Of a stretch of DNA of 64,000 nt, positions 60,890 to 64,000 are shown piece after piece. The stretch is from positions 41,692-105,691 of the forward strand of contig NZ_JACIFE010000004.1 of the NCBI RefSeq assembly GCF_014197255.1, in the 5' to 3' direction. The DNA is from Bartonella fuyuanensis. GTDB lineage: Bacteria; Pseudomonadota; Alphaproteobacteria; Rhizobiales; Rhizobiaceae. A program made the position numbers and the translations under genes. Numbering within the stretch: position 1 is the stretch's first letter; each line of letters starts with the position of its first letter. The notes below the pieces were generated by a model. The model searched no databases and was not told the DNA's origin. It was given only the letters and a program-made list of their open reading frames with translations.

Positions 60890-61378
60890 TTATTCAATAA
60901 GTTGAAAGTAAGAATTTACCATAAATAGAGATGGTAAGAAAAAACTTACACTTACATCTGAAAAAAATCCAATTGTTCCTTCTAGCATAAAAAATTGTAT
61001 TTTCTGTAACAATTCGACGTTAATCATATAGAAAAATACCGACCCCTCCTCCTATTCAAATACCGTTTAAAAAAGAAATATAGGACTTTGAAAAACATTT
61101 AATATAAGCATTTAAATTATATTCATCTCTAATTTAAGGTATTGATAAGAAAAAATAATTTTTTCCATTCCACCAGTACAAAAAGCACGTCCGTCTCCTT
61201 CAATTAAGCTACAAGAAACATCGTTATCTGTTTCCCACGTTTTGAAAGCTTTTTTAAAAGCGAAAACCATTCGTTGATTAAGAGCATTTAATGCTGAAGA
61301 ACCCGTAAGCTTTATAATACTAGCGCACCCCTCTTTAGTAAAAGAAATATCATCACCTGCTTCAAAGTTAATTTGCAT
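60890..61378 (-). pseudogene. 3-hydroxyisobutyryl-CoA hydrolase / enoyl-CoA hydratase family, multiply broken
   Basis: From ATG 61378 the first 70 codons are good crotonase-fold sequence (SIIKLTGSSALNALNQRM, LIEGDGRAFCTGG). A frameshift near 61130 is needed to reach DEYNLNAYIKCFSK and YISFLNGI, then TGA 61059-61057, IGGGVGIFLYD, TAA 61023-61021, RRIVTENTIFYA, another frameshift, and LEGTIGFFSDV with FFLPSL, ending at 60890. The blocks and order fit 3-hydroxyisobutyryl-CoA hydrolase of valine catabolism (GGGVG, then an MPE-type IGFFPDVG). The C-terminal third is missing. The surviving 88-codon frame 61112-61378 should not be read as a real enzyme. Confidence 0.8.
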
Positions 61379-61404
61379 CTCACACCCGTCTTAAAATAAT
61401 TACT

Positions 61405-62214
61405 TTATTGTTTTTTTACATTTTTTGCACCAAGTTGAGGAAATATTTGCATGATTGCGCCAATACAGTATATATAAATTCCTGTTACCGAAATTCCTAT
61501 TTTAACCCAATATGGAACCTCTAGTTGATAAAAGAATGCAGAAATACCAAAAACACACCACAAGAGAAAAATTGGAAAATTAATTCTACGTAAACGAAGA
61601 ACTCTCACTGGATGAATAAAATAAATTGGCAAAAAAGATATAATTGCCGATAAAACAATAACGATAAAAGTAATCCACTCTCCTGGTCTTACGACAAAAA
61701 GCGTAAAAACCATCATGTTCCAAACAACAGGAAATCCTTTAAAAAAGTTTTCTTTAGTTTTCATACCAGTATCTGCATAATAAATAGCGGATGAAATAAC
61801 AATAATTGCACTCAACGAAAATGATAACCCTAACCCCATAAAACCACTTTGATAGAGGGCAAAAGCAGGAATTAAAACATAAGTCACATAATCGATGATA
61901 TTATCCAAGAGCTCGCCAGACCATGTTGGAAGGACGTATTTAACATCAAGTTTGCGTGCAATCGGTCCATCTATACCATCAATGAGAAGTGCAAGTCCAA
62001 GCCAAAAAAACATAGCTGTCCATTCTTTTTGAGCAGCAGCTATAAGAGAAAGAAATGCTAAAAATGATCCAGAAGCTGTCAGTAAATGAACAGAAAAAGC
62101 TTTTGCTTGTGGCATTGTTACTTTTTTATGGCGTAATAATTTAGCATTTTTTTTGATTTTCTTTGTTAATTGACGTTTCAAGGTTTTCTTATCCTCGTTT
62201 TTCAAAAACTTCAT
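61405..62214 (-). CDS. pcs: phosphatidylcholine synthase
   Basis: Integral membrane CDP-alcohol phosphatidyltransferase that condenses choline with CDP-diacylglycerol to make phosphatidylcholine, a pathway of host-associated Rhizobiales. The catalytic CDP-OH-P signature is IDGIDGPIARKLD followed after a spacer by GELLDNIIDYVTYV, with all Asp residues present. About eight helices are evident. Of 269 residues, the first 33 are Lys-rich and precede MPQAKAFSVHLLTASG, where shorter family members begin, so the true start may be ATG 62115. Neither start has a strong ribosome site. Confidence 0.9.
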   Translation of the reverse strand: MKFLKNEDKKTLKRQLTKKIKKNAKLLRHKKVTMPQAKAFSVHLLTASGSFLAFLSLIAAAQKEWTAMFFWLGLALLIDGIDGPIARKLDVKYVLPTWSGELLDNIIDYVTYVLIPAFALYQSGFMGLGLSFSLSAIIVISSAIYYADTGMKTKENFFKGFPVVWNMMVFTLFVVRPGEWITFIVIVLSAIISFLPIYFIHPVRVLRLRRINFPIFLLWCVFGISAFFYQLEVPYWVKIGISVTGIYIYCIGAIMQIFPQLGAKNVKKQ

Positions 62215-62398
62215 CCATCGATTAATATGCTATTTTTTACCTATGATATGATTCACCATAAAAAAATCATAAAAAGGTTACTTTTTTATATCTCATCATT
62301 TATTACATAATATAATAGAATAGCTTCATACAATAAAAAGAGAGTATTCATTTGGAAATGTTAAAATATTTTTTCAATGAGAAAAGGCTCAAATCATT

Positions 62399-63589
62399 GT
62401 GATATTTAAAAAGAAAGAAAATCATAAAAATATTACTGTTATTGGTGCTGGTCCTGTTGGGATGTTAGCCGCACTTAGGCTTGCACATAAGGGGTTTTCT
62501 GTTTTTCTTATTGGCCCCCCTGCTCATACAGATGAATTACGAACCACTGCTCTTATGATGCCTGCAATACGCACGCTTCAAAAACTCAATATTTGGAATC
62601 GTCTTCAAAAACATGCTGCAGCTTTATCGTGCGTGAGAATTACAGATATAACTTCCAGAATTGTACGTGCACCTACAGTGTATTTTTCTGCTGCTGAAAT
62701 TGGTGAAAAAGCTTTTGGTTATAATATACCTAATGTAGAATTGAATAATGCTTTAATCGATGCTGTTACACATACGCCCAACATTACAAGATTTTTTTCT
62801 GCAGCCAAATCTTTTCATCACACAAAAAGCCATGTACATATTACTCTTCTTGATGGTAGAGTCATTCAAGCACCACTTGTTATTGCTGCTGATGGACGTC
62901 ACTCTCTTACACGTGCTGCAGCGAGGATAAGTACCAAACAATGGAACTATCCACAAAAGGCGCTCGTTCTCAACTTTTCTCATGAATTTCCCCATCAAAA
63001 TACATCAACTGAATTTCATACAGAACATGGTCCATTTACACAAGTGCCGCTACCAGGACAAAGGTCTAGTCTTGTATGGGTTGTTCATCCTTCTCATGCT
63101 GAGGAATTATTGAATATAGAATCAAAAGAAATTGCGAAAATAATCGAAAATAAAATGCAATCAATGCTTGGAACATTAAGCTTAGAAACATCAATTCAAG
63201 CATGGCCGCTTTCAGGACTTCTCTCTCATTATTTTGCTGCCAACCGAACGATTTTAGTTGGTGAAGCTGCTCATGTTTTTCCCCCTATTGGAGCACAGGG
63301 ATTGAATTTAGGATTCCATGATGTTCAAACTCTGATTGATATTTTACCCAAAGAAACATCTGATTCTAACCCTGAAATGATTGTTGCGCATTATAACAAA
63401 TGCTGCAAACCAGATATATTAATCCGAAGTGGAGCTGTTCACACACTTAACTCTGCTTTACTTTCTCATCTGTTGCCTGTTCATATCATGCGAAGTGTTG
63501 CACTTAGTCTATTACAAAATTGTTCACCATTACGTAATTTATTTATGCGCGAAGGGATGTATCCTGGTTATATTAAACATAACACATGA
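62399..63589 (+). CDS. FAD-dependent monooxygenase, UbiH/COQ6 family
   Basis: A 396-residue flavoprotein hydroxylase. The N-terminal Rossmann motif is VIGAGPVGMLAALRLAHKG, the second motif is IAADGRHSLTRAAA and the FAD ribityl-binding GD-type motif is VGEAAHVFPPIGAQGLNLGF. This set fits ubiquinone-ring hydroxylases. Which ring position it modifies cannot be read from sequence. In alphaproteobacteria UbiL, UbiM or UbiH-like members vary. The start is GTG 62399. It fits the complex I genes functionally (quinone supply) but lies far from them. Confidence 0.85.
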   Translation: MIFKKKENHKNITVIGAGPVGMLAALRLAHKGFSVFLIGPPAHTDELRTTALMMPAIRTLQKLNIWNRLQKHAAALSCVRITDITSRIVRAPTVYFSAAEIGEKAFGYNIPNVELNNALIDAVTHTPNITRFFSAAKSFHHTKSHVHITLLDGRVIQAPLVIAADGRHSLTRAAARISTKQWNYPQKALVLNFSHEFPHQNTSTEFHTEHGPFTQVPLPGQRSSLVWVVHPSHAEELLNIESKEIAKIIENKMQSMLGTLSLETSIQAWPLSGLLSHYFAANRTILVGEAAHVFPPIGAQGLNLGFHDVQTLIDILPKETSDSNPEMIVAHYNKCCKPDILIRSGAVHTLNSALLSHLLPVHIMRSVALSLLQNCSPLRNLFMREGMYPGYIKHNT

Positions 63590-64000
63590 ATACAATCCCT
63601 CTGTAATATACATTTAAGAGAGGTTTGAAGATATTTTGAGAGTTTTAAGAACCTACAAAATCCTACTATAAAGTGTCTCATAAAATGTATCAAAATACAT
63701 ATTTTGATATCTTAAAAAGATATATAGTGCATTTATCTTGATGAACCCTCAAAATCTTCAAAATTCATAACTATAATGCTCTTGATAGCATCTCTTATAA
63801 GTTACAAGCTATCTTTTGAAAGGCTTTAAAAGATCACATGCTTTTCATAAAGCACATTTTAATCATTTACTAAAATCATAAGATTCGTCTGTTAAATAAA
63901 CTGATATAACCGATAAAATAGACAAAAGCCCATAAAAAGGGATTTTGATCATCTATGGAATAATTTTATAGGTCTTTTTTATAAGTTGTTTCCTTAAAAT
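63590..64000. other. intergenic region with inverted repeats, no gene
   Basis: No gene is recognised up to the window end. An imperfect inverted repeat pairs TTTGAAGATATTTTGAGAGTT (around 63625) with the complement of AACCCTCAAAATCTTCAAAA (around 63745), enclosing the hairpin at 63688-63709. Confidence 0.45.
63688..63709. repeat. perfect hairpin downstream of the monooxygenase gene
   Basis: TATCAAAAT (63688-63696) pairs with ATTTTGATA (63701-63709) around ACAT. It lies about 100 bases after the stop codon, nested in a larger imperfect inverted repeat. The low GC content of the stem makes termination uncertain. Confidence 0.45.

Noticed and set aside
1..64000. CRISPR array, intact restriction or retron system, riboswitch, origin
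   Set aside because: Looked for on both strands: no regularly spaced repeats, no reverse transcriptase or cas-like protein, no recognisable riboswitch fold and no DnaA-box cluster were seen.

Overview
The window is AT-rich alphaproteobacterial chromosome, most likely Bartonella (Hyphomicrobiales). The evidence is a 14-gene nuoA-N operon followed by birA and ribonuclease J, an IalB-family invasion-locus protein, phosphatidylcholine synthase, a DUF6163 protein, a short ProS without editing domain, and many decaying phage, methylase and secretion-like relics between intact housekeeping genes. Genus is inferred from gene content and protein resemblance; no database search was possible.

Layout. 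1-0.45 kb: a decayed Dam-type methylase abutting the 3' end of tRNA-Val(UAC). 0.6-18.1 kb: tRNA-Asp(GUC), then complex I (nuoA-N) on one strand with tight spacing, running into birA and rnj. 18.3-25.5 kb: proS, the lipoprotein-release ABC pair lolC/lolD, sdhE and mfd. 25.5-28.8 kb: a gene-poor, very AT-rich gap with at least three recognisable relics (a secreted coiled-coil VirB5/TrwJ-like frame, an unknown broken frame, and a phage-type beta-helix repeat frame). 28.8-37.9 kb: IalB-family protein, rne (converging on a shared terminator), an N-acetylmuramoyl-L-alanine amidase, PBP1A, and prfB with its programmed +1 frameshift. 38.1-41.1 kb, minus strand: a Bcp-type peroxiredoxin, tyrS and an alpha/beta hydrolase. 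41.2-47.9 kb: the Fe-S assembly cluster nifS-like, sufB, sufC, sufD, sufS, sufT.

47.9-52.0 kb is the main accessory stretch. It holds a broken beta-class DNA methyltransferase whose C-terminal part is inverted, a 17-bp perfect palindrome, a two-gene membrane module, a SodC-like protein lacking three metal-ligand histidines, an integrase N-terminal fragment between almost identical 195-bp inverted repeats, and tRNA-Lys(UUU). 52.6-60.3 kb returns to core genes: rlpA, a DacA-family protein with a lost KTG motif, tmk, holB, metG, tatD and a metallo-beta-lactamase-fold hydrolase, the last five in a tight chain. 60.5-63.6 kb carries DUF6163, a 3-hydroxyisobutyryl-CoA hydrolase pseudogene, pcs and a UbiH-type monooxygenase.

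The core genes cover respiration (complex I, SdhE), Fe-S supply for those enzymes (Suf), envelope building (amidase, PBP1A, RlpA, Lol, Pcs), translation and replication. I found no intact new defence or mobile system. The unusual content is relics, two envelope or stress enzymes with degenerate active sites, and the inverted integrase duplication.
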